The notes: generated by a model from the letters alone, not told the origin. A DNA stretch of 64,000 nucleotides from Atrichornis clamosus (GCA_013400975.1 WBMZ01011903.1:1-64000); one strand, 5' to 3'; counted from the stretch's first letter, positions 49,201 to 61,455 are shown. Translations and numbers: made by a program.

Positions 49201-51899
49201 AGATTTGCTTAAATCCCAATTGTAAATCCCAGTATCTTGTGCAGTGTGAACCCAGGGTGGCTGTAAAACACTTTTGCAGGGGAACCTGAATAGAGAATTA
49301 CACCGATTTAGAGGTGTTTTGTCTGCTGTCCCTGGTATAACTGCAGTCACTGCTCCTGAAGTTTTGGTGCCTGGAATTTATTTGCTCCAGCAGAGAAGGT
49401 GCAAAGGGAGAGGTGTGACAGTTTAATTCTTCTCTTGTGTTCCTTGCACAGTTATAATGTTTTCAAGAAAATATTTGATAGGCATTTAAAGCTAAATGAA
49501 TCATGTGTGGAATGGAAGGGTGGTTTGAGGATAGTTGGTAAAGCAGGTTCGGGGAGGTTCATGCTCCCTTACTTTGTTCCAGGGATCAGGAGTACAGAAC
49601 GCCGATAGGAGCCTAATTTCCAGTGAGCCAGCCAAGTACCTCTGACTTAATCTCAAATCTCTTTATGCTTTCTTTTCTGTGCTCTTTGGTGGTGCATAGG
49701 GAGGTATTATCTCAAGCTTGGGTAGTGCATCAGCTGTCTTGCTAATTTTCCTCCTTCTCTTGTTGGTTGGCATTGTAGACTTACATAATTTTGTAAAAAT
49801 ATGAACTTCTAAGTTGTCTGATCCAGTTTGGATTTCCAACCGGACTGCACTGTACTTAACCTTCAGTATGTTATTGTTTTAGTAGTTTTGTCCAATATGA
49901 ATAACACCTTACACCATAACATCCTCAGTGGATGTAGAAAGAAGTTCCAGAAAGAATTGAAAAGGCTTCCAGGAAAGTCAAGCTCTATGGCTTGTTTGAT
50001 TTTTTTCGGTGTAGCCTCTTAAAGTAGCCAGAGAAGGGGGAATAAAAACATTACAGAGGATACGTTGCTGGATAAAAGATATTCCATTACAAATTCTGTC
50101 AACATTAATAACTTGCATCTCTTCAACAGTGCTCTGAGCTGTCAATAAGAAACAGGAATGAACCAAGATAAAACTGATCTGTCAGAAAGCAGATAGTATC
50201 AGAAAGATAATAGAATCAAGTTAATTTATGACGAGAAGATTTCACAACAGACAACGAGGCAATACTGGAAACCACAGTCCAATGTAATCCCTTTGAAGAA
50301 ACGCTGTACTTATTACAGCTGTGTTGGTTGCAAATGTTTGGTTTAAAAGGCTGTGTTGCAGTCTGGAGGAAAAAACCCAGGCTATTTATGGTCTCCAGTT
50401 TTTAAAGATGGGAGCTAAAGAAAATAAGCCTGGAGAAATATGAGCTGAAGCTTAATATTTCCATCTTCATTTAAGAAGGGGTGGTTAGAAAATAGACCTG
50501 CCAGCCCGAGGGAAATCTGGATGTGTCAACATTTGGTTGGGTTTTTGAAATTTTTGGTTCTTGGTTAAGATTAAAAAAGGCAAAATAACCTGTTTCCACT
50601 GAATAAGAAGTTTTGATTCAACAGTGTCAAAATATTTAACTCTGTCATTTTCCTTACAAGGTTAAACTGCTTCAAAATAAATTATTTCATTTGCAATGAT
50701 CATTTTGACTTGGAAAAGCATGATTTTAAACTTGGTCCAGGATACTTCCAACTAGAATGTGAAACATTTCATTTTGAAAGGATGCTTTTCATTTCAGAGC
50801 TCTACTTTTCTAGAATTTGATGTTTTCTCTTTTTTGGGGAATGGGAGGAACAAGGGGTCACTTGGATTAAACAATAGTTTATGGTGCAGGAGAGGAAAGA
50901 AAAGAACACTTCTTGTAATGCAAAATGAGGACTATAGCTGTACTCTACATTTTCTTAATGGCTACTGCATGTGAATCTGTGAATCTCCCATGGTTTGAGT
51001 TCTCCCTTCTTTACTCCCTGTGATCCTGATCTTCCTTTCCCAGGCCATGACTCTGGATAGGGCACACAGCTGGACTGCCTTTGGAGTGGGATCAAGTTCA
51101 TGTTGCCCAGTATGATCTGGGACATCTGACTCCTTTTTGTTAGTCTTGGTCTTGCCTTGATAAACCTGCCCAGAGAAGGGCTTGCAGGGTGAACATGGTA
51201 ATACAGTCAGTCCTCTTATCCCTGAACCCAAGCAAGTGAGGGACAAGCAGGCTTGGATGTGCCGTGTCTTTGCACGTTCTGTGCCACCCTGTTTGGCAGA
51301 GGACAAATATCCCCTTTGCTGTATCTGAGTGGGGCCCCTGACTTCTCAAACAGCTCCATGGTGACTTTGAAGCCTGAGATGCCAGCATTGCCCTCCTGCA
51401 AAGGGGAAGGGGCTGGGTACTGTTGAGAATTGTGGCAAGGGCTGTTCCCACCCCTGCATGCCTGGAGACAGGCAGGAAGGGGATGTAAGCAGCAGGCTGT
51501 GGGGAATGGGTTTTGGTTTTGCTCTGACTGCTACCATGATGCAAGGAAGCCCAAACCCATGGTTTAGAGAGTGAGAGGGTGGAAGCCTGGAGCTGCCCGT
51601 GCCGTGCCAGTGACTGTGTGTGTGTGTGTTGCTGGGAGAAGCCCTGCTGGCTGTTTTGGAGCAGGTGCTGTGTGTGGGGGAGGCCTTGCTCCTTCCCCTT
51701 CCTCCTCCACCCTCTTTCATCACCCGCAAAGGGACCTGTGCTCCAGCTGAATTGAACTTCCTCCAGTGGCTCCAGATGTGCTTGAGGGGTCTGTCTCTTT
51801 TCACCACCTCATCTTCTTTTTGTTGGAAGTTTCTGCTATCAGTGTTGCTGGATGTGGGTATCTGTGGTTGCAATCAAACTGAGAGGTGGGAATACCCAG
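46271..51899. other. Intergenic DNA with an assembly gap
   Basis: No gene. It includes AT-rich sequence near 47190-47240, the N gap, an AT-rich block at 48400-48540 (GTTTAATTAAAACAAAG), a T-rich run near 49007-49022, and ordinary CpG-poor DNA. Confidence 0.5.
47600..47640. repeat. TA/TATG microsatellite with 5-base assembly gap
   Basis: Alternating TA dinucleotides interrupted by five N at 47609-47613. The gap is a sequencing or assembly failure in the repeat, and its true length is unknown. Confidence 0.95.
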
Positions 51900-52290
51900 C
51901 AGAGAAATCAGAGGCGGGGAGAAGATCCCCACCATGACTCCCTTCTCCCTAGCCCCGTGTTGCTTACAAATCAAAATAAAAAGCCTGAATTTAAACTGTG
52001 CTTTTAAAGGGATGAATCCCTTGGTTCCCTCCTGCCCTCGGCGCTGCCTGTGCCTGCCAGCCCAGTGTGGGCATCGCCCGCAGTGCACTTAGCACTGACT
52101 CCCCTCCGGCTTAATGACAAGTTCTCACTTTGTTTGTTGTTGTTTGTTTTGTTTTGTTTTTTCTCCTTCCAGCCAAGCTGACATTTAATTCTGCCTCAGC
52201 CAGTTAAATATAACCCCGAAACCTGTGGGTGAGAAAATGTGGCTCTCTGTCACGCTCATTTCAGAGGAGCCAATTAGCAATGGTGATCCT
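51900..52290. promoter_or_regulatory. Candidate regulatory block with strong splice-acceptor-like tract
   Basis: Contains CAAATCAAAATAAAAAGCC near 51967, CGGCTTAATGACAAG near 52107, a long T/G-rich tract ending TCTCCTTCCAG at 52172 that resembles a 3' splice site, then GCTGACATTTAATTC and GCCAATTAGCAATGG. It could be a conserved element, or an exon edge of an unseen non-coding RNA. Confidence 0.28.
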
Positions 52291-53899
52291 TGGGACTTGG
52301 CAGCCTCTTCCCGGGCACCTGGCAGCCCTGGCCCTGCCTGTCATTCTTGGGATAATGTGCTAGGAAATGGTCTTGTGGTTTACTAAGAAAAGCAAAACAA
52401 ACTCCCTCTTCCCCGCCTTTGCAACCCAACAACCTGTGGGCATAATCGATTTGCAGGATTTGCAGTCAGGATGTGGCTTGTTGCAGATGAAGCTAGTGAA
52501 TAGCCTGCTCTTTGCTGGCTCTTTGTCTGGTTTCACTAGTCCAGCAATTTTCCACATCCAAAGGCATCCAGTTTGGAGGTGCTGATGAGACATTGCTCCC
52601 TCTTCTACTTCAGCTCTTCTTTTACCGCCTTAATTCCCCTTCCCTTTTTCCCTGATGCAGTGCTGATCCATCTTCCTTATCTCTTCAGCAGTGACCCTTT
52701 TCTTGCAGTATTGTGAGAAACTGATTAATTTTATCCCCTAGAGTCCTGTGTGGTTTGTCATCTCTTTGTATGGAAAACATCAGAAGCTGTGTCAGTGCAA
52801 ATGTACTTTTCCAAGCTTGCAGTTAACAGGACAAAAAAAAAAAAGGAGCCTGGGCTAGTTTAAGCCATTTATGGTTGCCTTATGCAGATCCCTGCTATCT
52901 CTGAGCCAGGGCTGTCTCTCCTTCCCAGAAATGCTCCTCCCTGACTCCCTTATGCTTTTAGGACCTGCATTTTCATTTGCAGTTTCCTGCTTCTGGCTTG
53001 ATTCCTGCCTTCTCCCCCTTCTGCCAAGAGGAGTATGGTGCAAGGTGAACCTCCAGGGTGAAGGACACCTGTGTTGTCCATCAGGTACTGGTGAATGGGG
53101 CCAGCTGGGACTGCCATCAACCCTCTGACCCACGTGCAGTTGGCTCCTGGTGGGAGAAAGCCCTGGTGATCATAGAGCAGGCAACACAATGGCAATTCAG
53201 CAAACAGATAAACATATGATATTCATAAAAGAACAGGGGTGATTCCCTGTCTGCTGCAGCAGGAATCTAGGATTAACTCAGTGCTGGTCTCTGGGGTTTT
53301 GCTGCTGTCTGATATAGTTTCTTATTTGTCATGCAATGTCTGCTCTTGTATCTTGTTGGTACCTGGCTGTGGAGTAGCGCTATCCAAAATCCCCTGCAGG
53401 CGAGGGAGATGGAGATGCTGCCTGAAACCTCCTGGACACATGGTGCCCACAGGCATGTATTGGTATGGAGACAAAGTGATGGTCTGAAGGCTCTCTGAAC
53501 CCATCTCCAATTTTCAACTCGTGTCTGGGGAATGGCCCAGAATTGGTTTTCTGACTTAAACTGAAGCATGATGGATATCTTGTGTGTGGTGCGTAGACAT
53601 CACTGTCACTTCTGTGCTTTACATTTGGCTGTAGGTTATCTTCAAAACGTTTGCAGCAAAACAGCTCCTCAAAACAATGTTTCCTCTTAGTATTGAGACT
53701 TATTTTAATTCTGCTCCTTTGATTTTTATCTTCTTCACATTCTCTGTACGTCATCCTAACAAGTTGTAGAGGCTGGACAGTGTCCATATCACATCAATAC
53801 TGAATTTCATTATATACAAACATCAATCTGGCTCTGGGCTGCCTTTTTAAACTGTCATCCAACCTGGTGGTATTCAGTTTCTGTTTAGGTCTGACCGTG
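52291..53899. other. Intergenic DNA
   Basis: CpG-poor, no gene or clear element. A short A12 run lies near 52833-52844. Confidence 0.45.
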
Positions 53900-54660
53900 G
53901 AAAAGCATCGGTTCAAAGCTTGTTCCCCATAATGTTCAGATCAAAACAGTTCCTCTGTGTGTTTATAATAAAAATATATTTTCACCAGCTCTTGGGAGCA
54001 TTGACATTTTCATCAAGGCAATTTTCTATGGCCCCAATCCATCACAGTACACGAGCTGTTCCATTGGTTCCAATACAACTACTCATTGCTTAAAGTAAAT
54101 TGTTTGCTTAAAAGCTTGTTGGATCAGGGCCTATAAGCGAGAAAAGATTGCTGATTAGAAAGCACATTTGTTTCTGTTGTGGGATTTGATGGCAAATTAA
54201 GGACACTAGGAGGATTCCACGATTAATGCCTCTATACTTTGGGAAAGAAATATTTTAATACTTTCACATTATCGAGGCCCTGTGATAAACAGAGATTATG
54301 CAAATGGGACACTAAAGACCAAATCCCAGACATTAATGGGGTTCAGTGAGAGCAAGCTGAAGGCAGAATTAATCTCCAAGACAACTAAATGGCTATTTTC
54401 ATGCTTATGAACTTAACATACTTTCAACTCCACCTTAATGAAAGACACACTTGGTTCACTGTTAAAAGAGGCACTTAAAAGGTATTAGAGGCATAAGTCC
54501 AGCTGTTACAAACTCCAATAAATTTGGATTAGGTCTCCACTGTTTGAGTTGTGTGTGTGGGTGCCTGACCTCAAAGCAAGTTGTTGGTTTTTTAACTTAT
54601 TGATATATAGCATTACATCAGGTTAATTACGCCTCGCTGTATTTCATGTCATCTCGGCAC
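53900..54660. promoter_or_regulatory. Candidate conserved enhancer with octamer and forkhead sites
   Basis: A long non-coding block of conserved-element texture. A forkhead consensus ATAAACA (54285-54291) lies seven bases before a perfect POU octamer ATGCAAAT (54298-54305). Other words include CACGATTAATGCC near 54219, GACATTAATGG near 54330, AGAATTAATCTCC near 54366 and GGTTAATTACGCC near 54621. It includes the relict element at 54030-54131. No alignment was available. Confidence 0.42.
54030..54131. mobile_element. Relict inverted-repeat element, sauropsid type
   Basis: 102 bp bounded by GGCCCCAATCCA (54030-54041) and TGGATCAGGGCC (54120-54131), which are inverted repeats matching at 10 of 12 positions. 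The internal CCATTGGTTCCAATACAACT and CATTGCTTAAAGT resemble an ancient interspersed repeat of birds, turtles and crocodilians whose copies end in GGATCAGGGCC. The family is recalled from memory and no name is asserted. Confidence 0.5.
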
Positions 54661-55559
54661 AAACCCGTGTTCATCGTGCCACGGCGTTGGCGAGCAGGGA
54701 TTCGGGAGCCCTTGGAGGCCTGGGGGGTGCTGGCTACCTGCCCACCACCAGCCCTCCCTGGAGATGGATGCTTTGCAGAGGCGGCTGCTTGGTTTTACAG
54801 TACACAACTGGCTCCCTGACCTCCCTTCTCCACCCCATCCCATATTTTCATTCCCTGGGGTAACTTCCCATCTTTCACCTTGCTTGATAACAAAGCATAT
54901 TTTTAAATTTTTATTTTGGTGTGTTGGAGCAATATGCACAATGTCATAGGGCAGAATTAAGAGCTTAAACTGACAGGGCTTTGTGAATTTTGCCTTGCTG
55001 GCTCTGATCAGATATTTGGTCCTTGTGCTGTTTTGCTATGAATTCCTGGCCACCCATGAAAGGGATCATCCATGGGTAGAGCACATTCAGATTTATGGCT
55101 GCATCTGTGTAGATGGGTCTAGATAACAGCAAACCTTTTGCTCTGAAGGCACTGCAGCCGCCACGACAAAAGAGATGGCTTAAAATTGCATTTCCATTTA
55201 AAGTAACACCAAGCAGCCAGCTCAGCCATGTGAGGGAAATATAAAGCTCTGCAATAGGGAGCGAATGAGGGGAGGGGGGGAAAAAAATCTGGGTAGCAAG
55301 TAACTAAAATAGATGAAGTGGAACAGTTGGAAATCCCAACTTGAGTGACAAGGGAGAAAGAGGAGATCCAAAGTCAGCAGCAGATGACTCCAGTCTCACA
55401 TCCCATCTCTCTCTCCCCCCTCCCTTGCCACTGTTGCCGCTGCTTTCCCAGCAAAGGCAAGAAAAAAACAGAACGTCTTTTCCAGATTGGGGGCTGAGCG
55501 GCCTCACATGTTGACACAGCAATAATTTTTAATGAGAAATTTTTAGTATTTGTGTGGGA
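54661..55559. other. Intergenic DNA
   Basis: No gene. 55160-55270 (GGCTTAAAATTGCATTTCC, AATATAAAGCTCTGC) and 55500-55560 (CAATAATTTTTAATGAG) look mildly enhancer-like and lead into the CpG islet. Confidence 0.4.
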
Positions 55560-55665
55560 GAAGTTAGCGTTGTGTACACAGATGCCTCTCCGGCCACCAC
55601 ACCGTGGTCCGGGCCCGGCCGCGTCCCCCTCCGGCACGGCCCGCGGGGTCCCAAGGCAGATTCCT
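55560..55665. promoter_or_regulatory. Small CpG islet
   Basis: A short CpG cluster (GGTCCGGGCCCGGCCGCGTC and neighbours) in otherwise CpG-poor DNA. About 55 bases downstream is a forkhead consensus TGTTTAC (55719-55725) followed by TTGGCA, an NFI half-site. Likely an unmethylated regulatory element; a non-coding promoter is possible. Confidence 0.35.
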
Positions 55666-56929
55666 TTCAGGCGAAGGGAAACATTTAGGCTTGCTCACCT
55701 TTGAACTGCATGCGATGGTGTTTACCTTGGCAAGACAAAGTGGCAGTTTTACAGATATTAAAAACAGTCCTGAGGGGAATCTGGAGGCCTTCCTATATTT
55801 TAATCACCCAATTTAGCCAGCCTGAGGAGTCGGCTGGGGGGAAAATGTGTGGCAAATCTGGTTTTGTTTTGTTTTATCTTTTAAAAAGGAGACTTAACAG
55901 AAAATAGCCCAGTGCTAAAACAAAAAGTGAGAAAAATAATGTGCATTTTGCTTTTGATTCACTCCCCTCTGGAAAAAAAAAAAAAAAAGTGGGAATTTTC
56001 ATATTAATCCATAGCACCTCCATGCTCCATATGGTTTCTTTTTCGGCATTTCCTGCTGGGTTGTGCTCTACCTCAGCTAACCCCACTCCCCTCACCCTCC
56101 CCGTGTGCGTTCCTCGTCTAATTTGATTTTTTACCTGTCAGGAAAGATGAGTGCAACTGGTTTTTGCCCACATCTTGAGGCAGGATATGCCCTCCCTGCC
56201 AGCACTCCCTCTGGTGTGCACGATTTAAAAGAAAATTGGGTTTTTGTGGGGGAAGAGATTCAAAGGAGTCATGAGTGATGCCTGAAGTTATGCTGAGGTC
56301 AGGACCTTGCTTATTGATTTTCTAACACAGCAGAACCATGTACAAAAGGAAGAGACCTCCTTGCCTCCCCCTGATGCAAAATACTCCTACAGCTTGTAAA
56401 ATAAAAAAAAAAAATTAAAAATAAAAAAGGAAAAAAAAATCTGGCTGCAAGCAGTCAGGCTTCAACTGGCCTGTCAGACAGCTCTGCAGGAACACAATCC
56501 ATGTTGATTTTACAGAGAAGGTTGTTATCCACATTTCACCACTGATTTATTGTTTTTTAACCAGCTCCTTATGCTAGACTTTTTTTTTTTTTTTTAAAAA
56601 AAAGGTCATTTTGCACTTTGTGAGCAAGGGGATTCGCTGGTGGTGGGATGGAGGTGGAGGTGCCGGTGCCCTTCTCCCTCCAAGCTGGGCAGGACCAGGG
56701 GGAGCACTGCCATCCTCCAGCCACCTGTGAGGCTTTCCTCAATATTTGTCAGAATTCATAAATGCCATGGCAATGCCCTATAACATGTTCTTGTGTCTGC
56801 TCTGCCCACGGGCTGCAGTGGGGCAGCCTGGCTTTGAGCTGCTGAGACCTTTCCAGTTGCTTGAAGAGTAAGATGGGTGTGTTGGAGACAGGTCTGGTGA
56901 AGCCCCGCAGAATTAAAATGGCCAAACGC
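55666..56929. other. Intergenic DNA with A/T runs
   Basis: No gene. A-rich runs occur at about 55973-55988 and 56400-56440, and a T run then A run at about 56580-56604, which could pair as a hairpin. Otherwise unremarkable. Confidence 0.45.
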
Positions 56930-57260
56930 GTTGCCTACATCTGCAGAATTCATTAGGCGAGCTTGATTGGCCTTTGTTAAACAAAGATGGGATAAGGTTT
57001 CATACTTTTTCTGTGGGAGTCGAGCTAAAGTTTCAGGCTGATGATTTAGTCAGGTGTAAGCATGAAGTTTCCAATTTAGAGAAATAAATCTAAAGTGATT
57101 TTATTATCCTCTGTTTTACCCTGACACCCTGCTTCACCCCGACTCCCTGTCAGAGCCCGCATGACGTGTTTATACAGGCTGCACTGTAATCGACTGGCAG
57201 CCAATATAACACGAGACACAAAATGCATCTTCTGCCTAACACAGGCTTTGGTAGCTTCTA
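56930..57260. promoter_or_regulatory. Candidate enhancer with palindromic SOX/LEF site
   Basis: CTTTGTTAAACAAAG (56972-56986) is a perfect 7+1+7 inverted repeat of the SOX/TCF-LEF core AACAAAG. Nearby are AATTCATTAGGCG, CTGATGATTTAGTCAGG, AATAAATCTAAAG and TGATTTTATTATCC. Non-repetitive texture. Inferred only. Confidence 0.4.
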
Positions 57261-57539
57261 CATTTCATCATCTTCATGCTCCTCTGCCGGCAGCTCTTCC
57301 TTTCTCTGAATCCCTTGTATTCTGCCTGGCAAGAATAGTGTGCCCTGGCTCCATGGAAAGGGATGTCAGTGTGCCGAGATGTGGAGTTTTGGATTCCCTT
57401 GTGTAGCCGCAGCTTTGTTTTGCTTCATTCCATGCATCTTCCAGGGAGATCCTTGGATCAGACTAGGCGTCCTGTGGCTGGAGTAATTTTAACAAATTTT
57501 GTGTGCTTAAAACACCCAAAAAAGTATTTTATTAGTGAA

Positions 57540-57960
57540 AATTGATAAAATTTTAAACAGAAAATTTGTGTACTCATTTTGTGCATTAGGAGCAAATATT
57601 CAATGAAAATTCAATGTTAAGATTGACAGTATACTGATTAAAAAAATTATGTGATTAAATTGGTTGAAAATACCTGTTTTCAAAAGTTAAAGAGAAAGCA
57701 GTATAAAAGTCCACATAGCAATGCTGGGGGGAAGAAAGCAATCTGCTTTGGCCAGGTTCTCTGATCCCGTTGATTAGGAGTCTGTGCAATTTAGTTATTA
57801 GTTAGAACATAAGGACACAAAATGCAATAGGTCAAATTCATTTCTTCATCTCAGATATATCCCTGTTGACTTCAGTGAAGTTCCTTTAATGATGAATTTG
57901 TCCCGCTGGCTCAAAGATAAAAACAGACGTTATTTTTGTTTAATATTTCAACAAGGGGAA
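57540..57960. promoter_or_regulatory. AT-rich candidate conserved block
   Basis: AT-rich, non-repetitive sequence with CCCGTTGATTAGGAG, TTAGTTATTAGTTAG and CTTTAATGATGAATTTG. It contains a nested inverted repeat at 57833-57900, listed separately. The role is inferred. Confidence 0.28.
57833..57900. repeat. Nested inverted repeat, possible relict MITE
   Basis: Outer arms CAAATTCAT (57833-57841) and ATGAATTTG (57892-57900) are perfect inverted repeats. Inside lies the 13-bp palindrome ACTTCAGTGAAGT (57869-57881). The centre TTGACTTCAGTG resembles the core of an old sauropsid interspersed repeat. No family name is asserted. Confidence 0.4.
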
Positions 57961-60900
57961 GAGGTTAGCGAGGGAATTCGGTTTGCACAAGTTGTGTTTT
58001 TCCATGAAGTTTAGCAAGGGCAGCCACCACCTAGCCAGCTCTGTTGTATATTTGTCTTTCTGAGGGCTGAGCGCTTTCTCTATAGACTCTCCCAAATCCT
58101 TGCAAGGCAATTTTTGCCAGATGCAACCCGCAAAGGACACTTGCAGCCATGGTTTGTTTGTGTTCCTGCGAGCAGTGTAGAGAGCTGCCCTCCTTCAGGT
58201 GCCTGCTGATCTGATTTCATTTGTGGGAAGGCTTCTGGAGGTAGAGCTGTGTCTGTCTGTTGTTCCTGGCACCGCAGCAACTGAGTGCCACCACCTGGTG
58301 CTCTCAGCAACGTGCCTAACCCTGGTCACACTGTGGTTGAGCTTTTCCTGGGTGAGTCTCTTGTTGCCGGGCTTGTGTTTGCCTTAATGCACAATTTTGA
58401 CCAATGTGATGACCTTGGCTTTCCCGTACTTTCCTCTTGTGCATTACCAGGACTGAGTTCAGGTTTTTTCCACCTCCATCAGGCCCTTCTGACTGAGGAT
58501 AGAACAGTGAGAGAGGCCTGGATTCACAAAACCCGGGAATGCCTTTGGAGACCATGTAAGGCAAAAGTCAGCTGTTTCCTCCTGTATCTAGACTGCACGG
58601 AAGAGCGGGATTCCATAGTCCCAGTTCTAACCAGACCAAACCTGCATGTAGGACACACAGATGACTGAGGAAGCTTGGCTTTCTTGTGAGACCAAACTCT
58701 GGGTGAACTTGGTGGTGTTAGAATCCCTCCTCGGCACTCCCTGGAGCAGACGACTTGTGCTGTGCTGTTTGGCTGTTGCAATGTGTCTGCACGTCTATTC
58801 AGAGGCATAGGTTGAGTTTATGGATGTTGGACAGGTATGCATGGAGAGTTGCTTCACCACCTCATTCTTGCTCCAGAGAAAGTGGCCTCTTGCCCAGACA
58901 AGAAGTCAAGTGGTCACTCCCCATCCCAGAGCTCAAGGTACCTGGCAGGTTTCTCTAAGCCTTGGCTAACAGTAGCCTTTTTGCTGTGAGCAGTATTTCT
59001 TTTAAACCTGAGAGGAAAATGTTTTTACGAAAGAGAAAGAAACCCTTCCCATGCTCTTCTCATCCCTGTATCCCTGGATGCTTTCCAGAGTCATTCAAAA
59101 CCATTGCAGCTCGACAAATGGAAACACCAACCAGTGCAGTGTGTGGTTTGGCAAGCTTCTCTATCTAGAGTAACTAAGCTGGGAGACCCCAGCTTTCTCA
59201 AGGAAAAAGGGCCTCTAAATAGTAACATTTTTGGAAAAGAACTGCCATTTTTTGAGCTCCTAACCTGAGTGTGGTTAGTGACACAGCAGTGTCGCTTTAT
59301 TCCCCTCTTGCTCCTCTGTCCCCCACGTTGGCTGTCCTGATGTACTGTCCATGGCTACCTGTGAGAAGGCTCTCATTGGTGGGGAAAATGGGATAAAGTT
59401 TTAGGAGAACAACCTTAGGTCTTGGCTGTGTTTGCATTTACCCATGATGAATACTTCTATTCATCCCTAGGTCCCCATAGTGTATGGAAATCTGGATGTA
59501 GGATGAAGGCCTTCAGGACCTGTTTCTTGACACAAGGATTGACAATTATTCCTGGATCTCTTCATTGTGTGGGCCCCATGGCTATTTCTGCCCAGGACAT
59601 AAGACTCTTGGGAGAGAGAGGGAGAGAGCAAGAAAGCCTAGAGAAAATGGATGTGAGGGATTGAATTAAAAGTTAGAAGCTAAAACCTTGATTTAGCCAC
59701 ATGGCTTGTGAGGGAGATGGCAGAGGTAGGAGCTGGGAGCATGATCATGTGGTGCTCCCCAGCACTGACCCAGCATCATTGCCCTGAGCATCTCCTGCTG
59801 TCCTGCTTCCTCCGGGCTTAGCCAGTAGCCCTCATGCCAGCATGTCCCTCCTGCCACTCAAGTGGATGAGTATCGGCTCGGGAGACCACACGTGAACTTC
59901 TTGTGAGGTACAGATGTTACAGAGTAAAAGCCTGGCCACCCTTGGTCTAGGAGGGACTTGGGTTTCCAGTGCCCCGGAGAAGCAGGAAGTGCAGGAGACA
60001 TGGATATCATGAGAAAAGAATCGATAGTCCCCCCTCAGCCTGACCAAATATTGATTTTGCCATTCGGTTCGTATCGTTTTTCACCGACCTGCCAGCCCTC
60101 GGGGTGGGAGCTCCTGCTCGCAGCCCCACGGAGGGTGTTTTGGGAAGGGAGGGAGGCAGAGGAACCAGACCTCTCACTGGGCAGGGTGAAGACAAGGATC
60201 AGCCACCTTCTAAACTGACCCTGGCTGGGGGACTGCAGTGGTGGGGAGGAGAGCTTTTGTCATCCACTACTCCCCAAAACCTCCAACACCGTCCTATTAC
60301 TAATGCTGTTGAGGGAGCTTACATTGGAAGAGATTTACTGTCTTGCATTCCCTGTCAAGTGCCCCCCACTGTGCTATGACTCTACTCTGTGTTTAAGGTT
60401 TTGATATAAAATCCAGGGAATGCAAAGGATCTTCCTGGCTTTCGTCAGTTTTGGAGTAGACACTTAATTTTTGAATTCAATCATTAATAAATGCAGTGAT
60501 CGGCAACCACAATTCAGCATTCCCCAGCAATTCCTGCTACCACAACTTTGCAGGGGTGCTGCTATCCAAACACTCACAAATTATGATTTTTTAACTCAAA
60601 ATTGTATCTTCCACTGCTGGAGGTAAAACTATTAATATATAAATAAAGGCTAATTCTGTCTTGGTTGTTTTTCTTCATGAGGTCACTAGTCCCTGAGGAA
60701 TTATAAGCAAAATAGCAGAGTGCCTAACAAGAAATAGAAAAAATCATCTCTCATGGCATGAAAAAGAAAGATGTTTGGAATGTTTTTAAAGGATGTTCTT
60801 TAGCTTTCTTTGGTTGCAGCTCCTACCACATATATTATGTTTTCCTGGGACTGAAAATGATGGTCTTCTGTTGCTGTTGCTAAAAGCTAGACTTGCTGGG

Positions 60901-61342
60901 AATTATGTAGACATTAATTTTTTTTTTAATTTTGTAGCTGATTTATGTATTGATATAATGATGCGAAACCACTTTGAATCCCCATTAAAACAATAATTTT
61001 CAACATTTCTGTGGTCTCAAGGAAATATTGACTTGTCAACTTCAGAAATCTTTTGCTTAATTATAAGTTATGTTACCTGATGGGAAAATACTCTTTAAAA
61101 CAGGAAGAATGGTGCACAGGATTTTTTCAGGCAACTTTGGACACTGTTTCTGTGTAAACCAAAAGATTAACCAGCCTTAAAAAAACACCACAACACCAAT
61201 AAGTATCAGAGTTGTGTATGTTTTTGTGGTGTGAGCCACCTGTTGCAATGAAAAATTAGGCTAATCTTCCAATGCTCATCTGTACTTTGCACATCTGGAT
61301 ATACTGGTCTTTTATTACCAATTCTGCATACTAAGGCAAGAT
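57961..61342. other. Intergenic DNA
   Basis: CpG-poor, no gene, no clear repeat. AT-rich near 60440-60660 and 60900-61010. Confidence 0.45.
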
Positions 61343-61455
61343 GCTTCACTCAGGGAGTGGTGCAGTGCTGGAGCAGGTACCAGGAAGGTTGTAGGATCTC
61401 TACCCCTGAAGACTTTCAAGGCCTGCTCTGGTATCAGCAATAATCCTGCTACAAA
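61343..61455 (+). mobile_element. Degenerate CR1-like 3' UTR fragment
   Basis: TTCACTCAGGGAGTGGTGCA, GGAGCAGGTACCAGGAAGGT and GAAGACTTTCAAGGCCTG follow the order of the conserved CR1 3' UTR (also seen at about 28990-29060) but are strongly diverged. Probably an old copy. Confidence 0.5.

Noticed and set aside
51346..51873. 175-codon minus-strand frame
   Set aside because: No family similarity recognised, low-complexity His/Ser/Pro content. Expected by chance over 64 kb.
56580..56604. T-run/A-run as a terminator hairpin
   Set aside because: Simple homopolymers in avian intergenic DNA. Intrinsic terminators are not relevant here.
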